Assembly (NCBI GenBank): GCA_013146195.2
Contig: CM028379.1
Location: 57,671,693 to 57,735,692 of the forward strand
Source of the DNA: Codonopsis lanceolata
Taxonomy: Eukaryota; Streptophyta; Magnoliopsida; Asterales; Campanulaceae
Length of the DNA: 64,000 nt
Reading direction: 5' to 3'
The notes under the pieces were generated by a model, which did no database searches, was not told the DNA's origin, and saw nothing but the letters and a program-made list of their open reading frames with translations. Each line of letters starts with the position of its first letter. Within the stretch, counting starts at the first letter, position 1. The position numbers and the translations under genes are program-made. Shown here one piece after another: positions 10,324 through 21,913 of the stretch.

Positions 10324-12153
10324 TGTAAACACCCCAATTTCGTACCCCCTGGTATGTGACTCTGACATGTGATATCAAGAACTGTTCAAACTTAACAACT
10401 GTCAAGTTACAGGAGTCAAAAATGCAAAAGAGAAAGCAGGATGCGCAAAACAGTGAATCGCGAGGGGTGAAAGTGCCAAATTTGAAACCTCAATAGTGGC
10501 ATGGCGCGGCCTAAAAGAGATCTGGGCGCCGCGCCAAGGGAGCAATGTGTCGGCGCCAAGGAGTGTACTGTAGCACTCAGACTTAACGCATTGTGCACCT
10601 CGCGAAGCTCGGTGTACAATCGAAGGCAGCGGCTGAAGAAATTCAATAATCCCCGATGAGTCCTCCATTCCTCCTATAAATTGAGGTGCCGGGTCCCCTC
10701 TCAGAAAAGAAATTCATCCGCGAAGAAACTCTGTCATTTTCTCTCCGCGTTCCTTCGACGCCGAGTGTTAGCGAGAGGTGTGAGATAGGTGTGTGTAGCC
10801 CATTATAGCTCCCAAACCCCGTCCAAACTCCGCCAAAACTTAAATCCACCGGTTATAAGTGATCCCTAGCCTAGTAGTTAGGTATCCACCTTACTTACCC
10901 AGCCCAAAAATCCAAAAGTAAGCCGTTACTCTGCCCGAGTAATGAGATGAAATACACAAAAACTAAGTCGTTATTCTGCCCAACCAAAAAGGCCAAAACC
11001 TTCCAAAATAAGCTGTCACTCTGCCCGAGTAGACAAGCCAAAGGTCACCAAAATAAGCAGTCACTCTGCCCAAATCAAAACAACAACCACAACAACAACA
11101 ACAAAAAAAAAAGACTCCTCTCACTGAGGGAGGCGAGCACACTACCGCTCTAAAAGGTAAAAGCCTTTAAGGGCGTTTTCTTTTTATTTATTTACCCGTT
11201 CATTTATTTATTATTTAAAGTTGTTATTTAAATCCGGCACAATGTAGTCAATATAAGTTGTTGTTCTGCCCGGATTAGAATATGAAATATTATGTAAAAG
11301 AGCCGTTATAATGGCCAAATATTTTTAAATACATTTGTAATTATTGTAAGGAAATGGCTGCAAGTCCGTAAATAATGTAGTCGCGGATGTATTTGATTTA
11401 ATTTCTTGTCTTTTAATGCTTTATTTATTTGCTAAATAAATATAACAATAAGCATACTTCAGCCAAAAACTATTTTGAGACCGAAAGGGCGAGTTGGGTG
11501 CCTAGCACCTTCCCAACTCATAACTTAGCCTCCGAACCCGTTTTTTTTTCTCTGGTTTATTTTTCTTTCTTTTTGGTTTTGCTTTATTTTTGCCTTAAAA
11601 TAAAGATGGCGACTCTAAAACTTTTGGAACCAGTGGGGCCTCGCAACACTCCTTCTTTGCACTTTTCCGTTTTTCCCTAAAAAAGGGAAAATGAGAATGG
11701 AAGGGTGATGTATTCTCATATCCTGGTATCCCCTAAAAAAGGGATAACTTGATGCGGGAAACCCAAAGCTCCCATAGCGATCCAAAATGGGCCATAAGGC
11801 TATTTTTAATAAAATCCATAGTGGGGGCGTGGCAATATCCTTTTTTGCACTTTTCCGTTTTCCCCTAAAAAAGGGAAAATGGGAATGAAAGGGTAATGCA
11901 TTCCCATATCCTGATATCCCCTAAAAAAGGGATAACTTGATGCGGGAAACCACAAGTTCCCATATTGGATAAAAAATCCACTAAAGGCAACCGAGGCGCA
12001 TTCTAATGCGCTATCATAGACAGCACTCCTCTCGCACTTTTGATTTCGTCTTCCCCTAAACAAGGGAGGGTGGAACGAGACCAGTGGTGTCCCGCATCCG
12101 CACGTACGCGCACCCCTATCCAAGGGCGCGGGCGCAGTTCCCGGGAACCCACA
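10324..12153 (+). mobile_element. Solo LTR of a Tat/Ogre-type Ty3-Gypsy element
   Basis: 1830 bp, TGTAAACACCCCAATTTCGT to GGAACCCACA, flanked by perfect 5-bp TSD CAAGG (10319-10323 and 12154-12158). It aligns throughout with the LTRs of the large Tat element (29217-30964 and 56623-58421). Internal modules: a run of ACTCTGCCC-containing units near 10920-11080, and tandem blocks built on CCCCTAAAAAAGGGA near 11670-11940. The paralogous duplicate at about 13285-13305 has the site without the insertion, an independent proof of the boundaries. Confidence 0.92.
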
Positions 12154-12232
12154 CAAGGATCACTACTTAGCTTAGTTATTCTTGGTTAACTTGGCCACTG
12201 AACAAGCCCAAGCACAGCTGGTCTAAGAGAGG

Positions 12233-12502
12233 TCAAGAAAATGCAACTGTATCCCAACGCCAAATGGTTCCATCTTCATAGCAACTAAGAAATTTAATCA
12301 GAAAGTACCTAGAGAAGGAAGAGAAAGTATAGGCAAGGCTCTTACTTTCCATCCACTGATATGGCAGTCTGCCTGATTGGATATTTTGAATGAACATGAG
12401 ACAACCTAATCGTAACAAAATAAGAACACGTGATAAACCTTGCAATGAGAACAGGGGGGCTAGACTGCAATTCCCAAACAAAGATCTTTCCTTCCCTATT
12501 GC
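12233..12502 (-). pseudogene. FIE: Captured FIE (Polycomb WD40) exons, copy A
   Basis: Three exons on the minus strand with canonical splice sites: 12502-12439 (NREGK...), 12405-12346 (HSKYPIRQTAISVDGK), and 12308-12233 (LSCYEDGTIWRWDTV, then a stop). These match in order the C-terminal WD40 repeats of FERTILIZATION-INDEPENDENT ENDOSPERM, the plant ESC homologue of PRC2, whose last repeat reads CEDGTIWRWD. The first exon has lost its frame relative to copy B. Only the 3' end of the gene is present, so this is a captured pseudogene fragment. Family identity is from memory of the FIE sequence. Confidence 0.85.
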
Positions 12503-12599
12503 CTGAAACATAGTAATGAAATGTAATTATTTCAAGTCTCAGTTAAGTAATGCATTATTAATAGTGAAAAATTATATAAATTTTTTATGCCCCCTTGTT

Positions 12600-12879
12600 C
12601 TACCTATAATTTTTTATTAACCAAATTAAATCAGTTTCATTAATAGTGAAAAACTATATAATTTTTTTTAAAAGTTAAGCACAGATGTACCACCGCCCAT
12701 TTACGTCCTTAACCAGAGCAAGTCTGGATTCTTTATAAACACTTTTGCTCGACTTTTTTGCTCAATGATTGACATCAAAGCATATATTGTGCCAAATATT
12801 TGTTCAGAATTTCATAACTTCTGGCAGCCCTCCTTGCTCTTTACAGGTGTTTACATTTGACTTTGCGGTTATTTATTAC

Positions 12880-12952
<73 letters not shown>

Positions 12953-13680
12953 TGTTATGATTATTTTTTTATGTTCTAGCCTTTCTCTCTCTCTCTCATT
13001 ATTAATTAAATAGTTCATTTGTATGCATCTCAACTTAATAATTACCCATCATAAGAATCAAATAATTAGAATCGGGAATGTTTATGATCATTATAGTAAG
13101 AGCATAACATGATTATGAATGTAGTAAGTGATACTTAGGCAAGATGACAGCAGTTCATAATCACTTGCCCAAAACCTGCGATTCCTGGGGTTCACTGTCA
13201 CCGGTACACATATTGGCACAACTCCAGATAACTAGGTATAAAGGTACAGAACCCTAAATGTCAATCCTAAGTAACCTCTTTCTAGATTTTGCATGGATCA
13301 CTACGTAGCTTAGCTATTCTTGGTTAACTTGGCCACTGAACAAACCCAAGCACATCTGGTCTAAGAGTAGGTCAAGAAGATGCAACTGTATGCCAACTTA
13401 GAAGTTTAATCAGAAAGTACCTAAAGAAGGAAGATAAAGTATAGGCAAGGCTCTTACTTTCCATCCACTAACATGGCAGTCTGCCTGATTGGAGATTTTG
13501 ACTGAACATGAGACAACCTAATAGTAACAAGATAAGAACGCGTGATAAACCTTGCAATGAGAACAGGGGGGCTAGACTGCAATTCCCAAACAAAGATCTT
13601 TCCTTCCCTATTGCCTGAAACATATTAATGAAATATAATTACTTCAAGTCTCAGTTAAGTAATGCATTATTACACAATAT
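12600..13680 (+). repeat. Segmental duplication, copy 2, without the solo-LTR insertion
   Basis: Collinear with 9695-12540 once the solo LTR is removed. At 13281-13310 the sequence runs TAGATTTTGCATGGATCACTAC, corresponding to TAGATTTTACAAGG...GATCACTAC in copy 1 around the LTR. So the duplication either predates the LTR insertion or happened before one copy was hit. Confidence 0.85.
12872..12951 (+). repeat. (TTA)n microsatellite
   Basis: About 26 nearly perfect TTA units; it produces a poly-Tyr pseudo-ORF that should be ignored. Confidence 0.95.
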
Positions 13681-13833
13681 GACATGTTAGCAGTAGAACA
13701 AAGATATATGCACATACACCAAACATATTATCTTACCTATAGCTGCTGCATTGTAATGGAAATCATAGGAAAACTTGATATACCATATGTCACACTCTGG
13801 AACAGGGTATTTCTGAAGGATGTCTACTGAACC
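13458..13833 (-). pseudogene. FIE: Captured FIE (Polycomb WD40) exons, copy B
   Basis: Exons on the minus strand with GT-AG borders: 13833-13737 (GSVDILQKYPVPECDIWYIK, then a stretch like FIE's FSCDFH reading FSYDFHYN), 13614-13551 (NREGKIFVWELQSSPPVLIA) and 13517-13458 (SKSPIRQTAMLVDGK-like; the first residues differ between copies). Order and intron positions follow the FIE gene. The terminal exon, present in copy A, is largely deleted here near 13390-13430. Upstream FIE exons were not found at 13840-15000. Non-functional fragment. Confidence 0.88.
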
Positions 13834-15049
13834 CTAAAAAATAGAAAACATATACCACCCAATGCAGTAACATTAGATTACTAAGGCGTAGATGCTCAAA
13901 ATCTGCAAATGAAGTGACCAGCTAACTAATAAAACAGAGAAACCATATGTTTATACATGTTGGAAGATTAGTCTCTTTTCTTGAATCAATCACATAGGGA
14001 TCTGTGAAGAGATTTTGGATTGTTATTGAATGGAGAGAGAGAAGGGAGGAGAGGACTTAAAGGCATGTCTTTGATATGTTTGATGTTGAGTCATTGTTCA
14101 GAAAAAGAGAGAGGGAGACATATTACCTAGGCTTTTTGGAAATAATTAGTTTGCAGGGAGGTGTGATTTGGTTGTGTCTGATAAAGGGTGATATGAATGG
14201 ACTGCCAAGCATTAGAAAGCATCTACTACTGACTGATTGAAACAGTGTATGCACAAGTTGCTCATACAGGGAAAGTAGAAAGCTTCCCATTTGTTAGATG
14301 GAGCATGCCATCATCCAAACATAAAAATAAAAAAGGGACTTCATGACTAAAGGACCAATCTTGGCCCTTAAAGAAGATGGAATACAAAATCTATAGCCTT
14401 ATTAAGGAAAAGTTGGACCAAAATTTTACTTGATAGTCCAACAATGATCTGAATCATGCTAATTAGTGAGCAAATATGTTGCGCTTTTGCTTCCTGAAAG
14501 CTGTAAGAACCATGTGTACAACCTTACATAGTATTTGTACATCTAGCTAACAGAGTCATGATAATTAATAAATAGCCCTATAATGCTAAAACTGACATAA
14601 GAATATGAGTTCCCAAGTTTGTAGAAGGAAATCTGGAGGTAAACACCAACCATACTGCATGTCATGTTTCTATTTTTGTTTATTTTATTTATTTTTCATC
14701 TACTCACGATATAATGGATGTTAGGTGATGTACACCGCAAAATATAAATCACTGTGATTCTGATAGACAATGGAGTAACAATGACAATGAAAACTTGCAA
14801 GTGTAAAGATGCTACAGCATGTAGACTCCTTCCCTTAAAAGAAAAGAAACAAAGAAACACAGACACTATTCTCACTCATTGATTCAACAATACTTTAAAG
14901 CGAAATTAATATATTATATACCTCTCAAGAATGTCGTAATAGGATCTTAAAGACTCTGAATTTTATTTATATGTACTGAGAAACTCTATCAAAATGACTA
15001 TGGGTGTACCTGCTGTAATTTTTTCCTTTTCTGCTTTATGTTCATTTGC
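13834..15049. other. Non-coding stretch, no feature recognised
   Basis: AT-rich sequence without recognisable exons or repeats apart from short purine runs. It could be intronic DNA of the captured FIE gene, since the upstream exons would be expected in this direction, but I could not find them. Confidence 0.4.
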
Positions 15050-15370
15050 TGCTTTCCCTCCCAAATCGAATTTACAGAGAGCTGCTCCCCGTCTTTTGGG
15101 TTTGAGTTTGAGGTGCTCCCCGTCGTTGGGTTTCCTTTTCCTCTCCACCGGAATCGTCCCGTAAGTTTGTCTTCCTTCTTCTCTTTGGTTGTTTGTTTTC
15201 CTCTCCGTAATTTCAACAGAGAATTTCTAATTATGTGCAGGTTTGGTTTATTATCTGCTCGATTCCCCCTCATCTATGTAGTCGCCTGCCCTTCCCTCTC
15301 ATCTGGGTCTCCTGCCGTCAAATTGCAAGTTTCTCTTTCTTCTTCTCTTTCTTCTTCTCATCTGGATTAA
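15050..15370 (+). repeat. Captured leader-like segment, copy 2
   Basis: Shares CAGAGAGCTGCTC, CCCGTCGTTGGGTTTCCTT, GATTCCCCCTCATCT and CATCTGGGTCTCC with 8440-8790. The continuing homology (TTTGTGATTTTTAAGTGA) resumes after the LINE at 17740-17800. Confidence 0.6.
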
Positions 15371-15511
15371 AATGAATTTGTTTGTGATTTTGGTTTATGA
15401 ATTTATTTGTTTGTTTTTTGATCCACCAATGGTGAAAGACTGAAAAATTCTCTCTCTACGATTTTTTCTCTCTAGGTAACCCTACCTCCTTTGGGCTGCG
15501 CCGTCCTCTCC

Positions 15512-16909
15512 ATGGCGGCTGCCATGGAGGCTCCGCCTCCTTCAGCTCCTCCGGAACCAATTTCGACCTCATCAATGCACCCTAAATCCTTTGCTGAAGC
15601 CCTATGTTCAACTTCTAATAACCCTTCTCTTCTATTCTCCATTCCAGCCGCCTCCTATAAAGGAGAACCCGCCATTAAGCTGTCCTTGGAAATCATAGAT
15701 TCCCTTGCCGCTCCTTTCAAGTATGCCTTAATAGGTAAATTCTCACATGGTAGACCTTCTATGGAAGCCGCCCGAAAATATTTTAATACCATTGGCCTCA
15801 AAGCCGCTTTCACAATTGGGCATCTTGATCCAAAGCACATCCTTATTCGGGTTGAAAACAGTGAGGATTTCCAGCGATTATGGATAAAAGATCAATGGTT
15901 CTTAGGCCGGTATCCTATGCGGGTTTTTAAATGGTCTCCCAGTTTTCGCCCCGATATCGAAAGCTCCATTGTGCCGGTTTGGTTCTCATTGCCCGGTCTC
16001 CCTATTCACTTGTTTAACAAGTCTGCTTTATTCTCCATTGCATCATTGTTCGGTAAGCCTCTTATGCTTGATCAACCAACCATAAACCTTTCTCGCCCTA
16101 GTGTTGCCCGTATTTGCGTTGAAATAGACTTGCTTCAACTTTGCCCTAGCCGTATTTGGGTAGATTGTGGCTCAGCGTATCCAAGCTTTTGGCAGCCCAT
16201 AGAGGCAGAAAATAAGCCATCTTATTGTACTCACTGCCTTCGTCAAGGGCACTCCGATCTTATTTGTAAAGTTAAAAATCCTCAAGTTTCCTCCCAGGAC
16301 GACCCTTCATCAAACCCTAAGCCTCGTGCCAATCCAATTCCTAAGCGTTGGACCCCGAAAAAAAATCCCAGTTCTAACGTCCCTATGGCTGCTAACAAGC
16401 ATGCAAGCCCCCATGTTGATGCTTCATCGAGTGGTAAAGATTCTGAAATTCAAATAGAAGTTGCCCCGAAACCAAGTAATCCTATAATTATCGACGACCA
16501 TGCAGCCCCTATCCCTGCTCAAAACGACCACAAAAATTCATCTACCACCACGGTTGCTAACCCCTCTCCCCCGATTCAAGAGTCTCCGAGTGGTAAAGAT
16601 TCTGAAACTCAACCAGAAGCTGTCCCGAAACCAAGTAATCCCTTTCCTACCGAAGACCATGCATCCCCTATTCCTACTCAAAAAGACCACAATATTTCTC
16701 CTACTACCACAGTTGCTAGCTCTTTAGCCCCCCTCTCGGGTCAAGTGCCCACTGCCAATAATCCCATTGCTCCATCATTGGATCATGTGACCCTTCTATC
16801 TAATGAAACCAACCATGATAATTCTTCAATTGTTAATGCAACGGCTAATGCTCTACCCAAGCCTTCGAGCCTTCTACCCCTAATCGATTTGCGGTTCGGA
16901 AACTATTGA
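15512..16909 (+). CDS. LINE ORF1 protein: DUF4283 domain plus CCHC zinc knuckle
   Basis: About 465 codons from ATG 15512, chosen because CCATGGCG is a good plant start context (no upstream ATG in frame). An N-terminal proline-rich segment is followed by a DUF4283-type RNA-binding fold (about residues 40-210, FAEAL ... WSPSFRPD ... VPVWFSLPGLP) and a zinc knuckle CTHCLRQGHSDLIC (CX2CX4HX4C) near residue 240. The C-terminal third is Pro/Ser/Asn-rich and contains two tandem copies of a segment with GKDSE.Q.E.. PKPSNP. ORF1 proteins of plant L1s bind RNA in the RNP. The frame ends at TGA 16907-16909, probably earlier than in the ancestor, because the true C-terminus seems to continue in the next frame. 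Confidence 0.85.
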   Translation: MAAAMEAPPPSAPPEPISTSSMHPKSFAEALCSTSNNPSLLFSIPAASYKGEPAIKLSLEIIDSLAAPFKYALIGKFSHGRPSMEAARKYFNTIGLKAAFTIGHLDPKHILIRVENSEDFQRLWIKDQWFLGRYPMRVFKWSPSFRPDIESSIVPVWFSLPGLPIHLFNKSALFSIASLFGKPLMLDQPTINLSRPSVARICVEIDLLQLCPSRIWVDCGSAYPSFWQPIEAENKPSYCTHCLRQGHSDLICKVKNPQVSSQDDPSSNPKPRANPIPKRWTPKKNPSSNVPMAANKHASPHVDASSSGKDSEIQIEVAPKPSNPIIIDDHAAPIPAQNDHKNSSTTTVANPSPPIQESPSGKDSETQPEAVPKPSNPFPTEDHASPIPTQKDHNISPTTTVASSLAPLSGQVPTANNPIAPSLDHVTLLSNETNHDNSSIVNATANALPKPSSLLPLIDLRFGNY

Positions 16910-17289
16910 TGAAGAGGGCAACTTATCTGACAATTCCAAAGATTGAGGCTCTTAATCGGCCCCATCTAACAATTGTGTTCGACAAATGGTACTTTTGCCC
17001 CGATATTGATGTTGTTGAGAAAGTCATTAATGATGTTATTTCTCCATCTCATAGTCATAAACATCTTTCTTCCAACCTGAGCCCCAACTCACTCCCTTTC
17101 AGTCCTTGTATAAATTCCCAAGCCACTATGCAGAACAATTCAGTCTCCACTAATAAATTTGTCATTCTGGAAACTATCGAAGATGAAGATTCTGATAACG
17201 ATCACGCCCAATTTGAAGCGCTTGATCTTGACCCTCCAAATCTCAGAAGGTCGAAGCGTCGTACGAAGAGTCGTTATCGTCATTATTAG
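16909..17289 (+). pseudogene. C-terminal part of LINE ORF1 in a shifted frame
   Basis: The frame opens at ATG 16909, overlapping the previous stop as TGATG. Its end (NKFVILETIEDEDSDNDH, then a basic tail RRSKRRTKSRYRHY) looks like a normal ORF1 C-terminus: an acidic patch, then a basic tail. I read this as the shifted remainder of ORF1. The TGATG overlap could also allow termination-reinitiation, as known in some LINEs; that is speculative. Confidence 0.5.
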
Positions 17290-17492
17290 TTTTCTTTCTT
17301 GGTTTATCTAGACTTAATTTTTTCTATTTTCTTTCTCCAAGGTAAGGCTCCTTTGTCCCCCCTTTTAAGGGTAAGGTTGGTTGTCCCCCTTTAGCTTGTT
17401 TTCCTTATTTCCCCTTTTATAAAAATCTCTTTTATTAAAAAAAAAAAAAAATTTTGGTAAAAAAAAAAAAAAAAAAAGAATTTATTTGTTTG

Positions 17493-20400
17493 TGATTTTG
17501 GTTTATATGAATTTGTGATTTTTAGTTCTTCATTTTAATTCAGTTGGTTTTACATGTGTGTGTGACTGTGTGAGTAATTTTTAATTTGGTTCACCCCTTG
17601 ATTCTGTTATTGTTTTGATTATTCTATGAGCTACAATTTAGGAATTTTTATCAGGCATTTTGAACTTGATGTTTATGTCAGTAGCATTAGTATTCTGAAA
17701 ATGTTGTCTTGATCCCCAATGGGTGCTGACATCAGGCAAAATCTATTTGTGATTTTTAAGTGATTTTTAGTTGTTCATTTTAGACTTAGTATAAGCATTG
17801 AAGCATCAGTTTTCCCAAAAACAGAAAATATCGATAGCGTTTTCCACAATATCGTAAGTAACTTCAGTAGAAAGACGCAACTTTCCCAAAGAGTTGCATT
17901 TTAAAAAATGAGATATCAGAAATGCAGAAAAAGATTTTTCTTAATAAAGCCTAGGCAGTTTGAAAACTAGGTAGCTTTTAGAAGTGAGAATGGTATGATT
18001 GTCATGATATCTTATGAGCATGGTCTCTTTGATGTCTTTGCTCATGTTTGGTTATTTATCCTTTTAATAGAGGCTATTGGGAGTTTTCCTTTATTGTTGT
18101 TTAAGGCATAGTTTAGTGGTTTTTATGGGTAGTTGGTCTCTCTCTCTATGCTGAAATGATTTGGAGGGTGTTGTTTGTTTTGTTCTGTAAGTTTCTTCTT
18201 CACTCTTCTTCTAATCTGTGTAAGTGAATATGCTTAGAAAACAGGAATTGAAATTCTCTGTTTTCTTATCCAGCCTCCCTGCCACCATTGAGTTTTTCCC
18301 CCGCCTCTCTGCCCGTTCCAGCCGTACCCGCTTCGCTTTGTAAGTTTCATCTCCATTGTAATCACATACCCGCTTTGCTCTGTAAGTTTCATCTCCATTG
18401 TAATCCCATGGTATAGAGTGAAATGATACCATATCGTTGTTACCCCTTCGATCATCACTTAGGCTGAAAATAATTGTTGAACATATTAGATAAGATTAAA
18501 GAGAAATTGTGGTTATAGTAATAAGATTATGAATCGGGTGTTCAAAGCCTCACCAGAGGCACCATTTGTTCGAGCCACACCAAAGGTATCATATATATAT
18601 AATTGTAGTCTTTCAAGGCATTAAAAAAAATTAAGGGTTGGGGTACGGTCTATGTCCCCTCCAACCTTTTTAAAAAAAAAAAAAAAGCTTACATAATTTG
18701 TAAGTACAGAGTGGTACGGACTCCGTCCATTATGTTTGAAGCTTTTCTATCTTTTATCGAATGGAACCCGCATTGTAATGGGGCTACCCTCAAACACAGC
18801 AAGCAAGTGAGCAACAAGCCCCAATGGTCTTACTCTTGGCATGTTTGTGAACCACTTTCTTGTGTATGCCAAGTGTTAGATGAAATGCCAAAACCAGTTT
18901 TCCAGCTTTTTAATCCATCATCTCTTCTTTTTTTCCTTTTTTGGGTTTCTCATTTTTTCATCCAAGCTCAAGTGAAATTACAAGTGATCGATTTATTTGT
19001 TTTAATATTGGGTTATTGGAAAAGGATGAAATGAAAGGAGTCTTCTTGGAAGAAGATTAGCACGATATGAGACCTCGAGAGAAAAAAATCTCTTCCGTTC
19101 CTTCTCATATTTTTTTTGTTTCCTTTTTAAGATCTTGAATATTGTTACTTTCTTGGTCATGGACTACTGTGCCGTTCTGACATAGAACGTAGTGGATTCT
19201 GAGATGAGATCCCAAATTTTTAATTATTTATGGGAGTTGATTGGAGCGAATAGATTTGTTTTGAGTTTCTTGGCAATCCCAAGTAGCATGATACCAAGGC
19301 TCCACTTACATAGGGAGAAAATTTACGTGTCCTCGAGGAAGTTTGTGTTGGACAAGCATAAATTCTAACTGAAACTAGGTATTTTAGTTAATAAGCAAAT
19401 ACTTTCTTTTAGAGTTTAAATGAACTATGACAATATCCATAGGAAAAAAAATTTATCAAATTGTGTTGGACAAGCATTAACCATAATTGGAAAGAGTAAA
19501 ATATGAATAAATAAATATTTTTTTTAGAATATTAATAAATATGAATATATAAATATATTTTTTAGCTGGGATTTTGATTTTTTAAAAGTTTAGTGTGTTC
19601 AAACAGTAATGCTTTTGTCCTTCTGTGTATTTTCCGTGCCTTGACAGTTTTTTTTGATTTTAAAATTGGAACAAACCTGGAAAACATAGGCCTTTTTTAT
19701 CTATAAAAAATTGAGTTAAAACATAGGCCTTTAGTCATCATCCAGCTAAAATGTTTTTAAATTTGAGTTATTTATGGGGTTTTAAGTTGTAATAGTTGTT
19801 ACTTGATCACATTAAAGAATTAAAATGTTACACCAATGTTGATGTTCATGCTTCATTATCTATTATTTTGACATGTCAGGAGCAACAACCCTTAATTGTT
19901 TATTATCATAAGTATTTTTGCGTGTGGATGGTTAGGTATGCTATTTGTGTTATTGTGTTGAATCGTGGACTGGCCTTGAATTGTCCACACACCCACACAT
20001 GGAAGCTAAGTTTACTCTTAGTAATAGTGCATCGTTTATTGCTTTGGCTGCTTTGATTTTTGCTCCAAAAGCTTCAAGTTGTCTACAGAATTATGTGCAG
20101 GTTTTTTACTACACATTTGTTGCAATGGAAATAATTTTTAAAAAATCACAAAGATAATGCTAAAATCAGTTTGGGTTGGGTTGTTGTTTCGTCATTCAGT
20201 TTGGTCCAATGACGAAAAAGTATAACCACATAAAATTGGAAAAGGATAGATACCAAGAATATTATGATAATAATGAAAATTTGAAAAAGTGGGAAAAACC
20301 TATCAGTTTGTTGCTATCAGCCATACAATAGAAGTTCAAAATAAGTTGAATCAGGGTTCTAAAAACAATATGATCATAATTTTTTTCTACTGTTTTTCCC

Positions 20401-20581
20401 TTATGATTTTTTGATTGCATGCCATTTAAGAATCTTTCAATTTAAAAAAGAAAAAGAAAAATAGGATTATAATTTTGATTGCCTTGCTTAATGTTTTAAA
20501 ACAAATTATTCTTTTTTATATTTATCCAGCAATAAGTTTCACTACATGGATCAACCTCCACCTCCAAGAAAAGGAAAAGAA
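17493..20581. other. Remaining H2 interior, no gene recognised
   Basis: Mostly AT-rich with intron-like composition. ORFs at 18711-19034 and 19796-20157 match no family I know. At 20530-20578 a possible exon after TTTATCCAG reads MDQPPPPRKGKEP and might belong with the split exon at 21833; there is not enough to name a gene. Confidence 0.35.
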
Positions 20582-21709
20582 CCAATTTGAAAATTTATCA
20601 ATAAATGAAATAGATATTGTAGAAATGAACTACTAAAAATATTATTTTCTTAAAAAAATTGACTTTCAAACGGGATCTCTTTGCCCGGAACGGAGGGATT
20701 AATTAATAATTTGTATACGAAATTGTGGGTCAGACAAAACGTGCTGGACAAAAATTAAATTGCTTAAGTTAATTACGATAACAGTTAAAAAGAAATAAAT
20801 AAATATTTCAAATTACAAAACTTAAGTTTTTTTAAAAAAAATTTTAAAATTTGTAAACGAAATTACAGGTCGGAAAAAAATTAAATTGATTAAGTTAATT
20901 ACGATAACAATTAAAAAGAAAAAAATACAAATACAAATTTTCGCAACCATAAAAACTGTAAAACTGTAAAATATTAACTATAAAATCGTAATATCTCAGT
21001 AAAAGAGTAACTAACTTTTGCAAATAACTGTAAAACCGTAAAATATTAACTGTAAAATATTAAATGTAAAATAATAACTGTAAACCGTCTTGTAAACCGT
21101 AATATCTCCATAATTTTTGCAGTAATAAAATAGGAATGAAAAAAAACGTGATAAAAACGGTTGAGATTGTGAGATTAAATGTGACAGAGAGATATTCTTT
21201 ATATTTCATATATATCAATATTATATTGAAATAAATACCCGCACATAATTTTTCGTTTAATTTGACATTCATCAACTTTTAAAAAACTAAAATGAAAATT
21301 CTTAAAAAAAAATTGAAAGACATTATTTGGAAATTGGTGTTGCAAAATAATTTTTTATCCAATAGCCGTAGAATCTTGGTAAAAAAGTAAATTGATTAAT
21401 TTGTATACGAAATTGCGGGTCAGAAAAAACAGGCAGAACAGAAAGATTACGATAACAATTAAATAGAAAAAAAAAACAAATATTTCAATTAATTTGTATA
21501 CGAAATTACGGATCAGAAAAAAACTAAATTTATTAAGTTAATTACGATAACATAAAACTGTAAAACCGTAAACCAGTAAATCGTCATTCGCACATGTGAG
21601 AGCTGAGGGAAATAAGGATCGTTGGATCATCGTAAAACTGTAAATACTGATCATTTTTTATCACAAGTCAATTGTAAGTGTGTCACACTGACCTCTATTG
21701 TATTATAGA
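20582..21709 (-). mobile_element. Helitron-family copy H4, inverted and 3'-truncated
   Basis: The reverse complement starts TCTATAATACAATAGAGG at 21709 (preceded by A on that strand) and is collinear with H1 over about 1.1 kb, including GATCCAACG.CCCTTATTTCCCTCA and CCGTTCCGGGCAAAGAGA. Homology stops at about 20582, 30-40 bp before the point where H1 has its terminal hairpin and CTAG, so the 3' end is missing. Confidence 0.8.
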
Positions 21710-21832
21710 TGATTCTGATTCTGTACAGGAATTTGTAAGCACCCAACTCATGTTTAGATAAGTGTTAATAATTACATATAATACAAATTTTACAATTACA
21801 TAATTTTTATCTTACATATTGCTCCAAAATAG

Positions 21833-21913
21833 GTTCCAGCAACCCACCAGCAACCCACCTGCAACTCCACTTACAACTCTGACACCCCCTCCTCCTCCAT
21901 CTCAAATACTATT
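21833..21913 (+). pseudogene. 5' half of an unidentified captured exon split by the 37.6-kb nest
   Basis: After a 3' splice-site-like CTCCAAAATAG the frame reads NPPATPLTTLTPPPPPSQIL. It stops being exon-like at 21914, where an LTR begins after CTATT. The other half resumes at 59530 in the same frame and ends at a GT donor (59573). The Pro/Thr-rich protein is not recognised. Confidence 0.45.

Larger units (their letters stand above)
15414..17477 (+). mobile_element. ORF1-only L1-type LINE (HAL1-like)
   Basis: A 2.06-kb insertion with a perfect 15-bp TSD GAATTTATTTGTTTG (15399-15413, 17478-17492) and poly(A) at the right end. It has a 5' leader, ORF1, and a 3' UTR with the same GTAAGGCTCCTTTGTCCCCCC...GGTTGTCCCCC block as the other LINEs in the window, but no ORF2 (endonuclease/reverse transcriptase). 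It was mobilised in this deleted form, so it must have used another element's ORF2 protein. Confidence 0.9.

Noticed and set aside
10402..10849. Minus-strand ORFs in the solo Tat LTR, repeated at 29308-29511 and 56593-56987
   Set aside because: They recur because the LTR recurs; frames differ among copies and run antisense to the LTR promoter.
12233..13833. Functional FIE gene
   Set aside because: Only 3' exons are present, in two incomplete copies, one with a lost frame and one with a deleted terminal exon.
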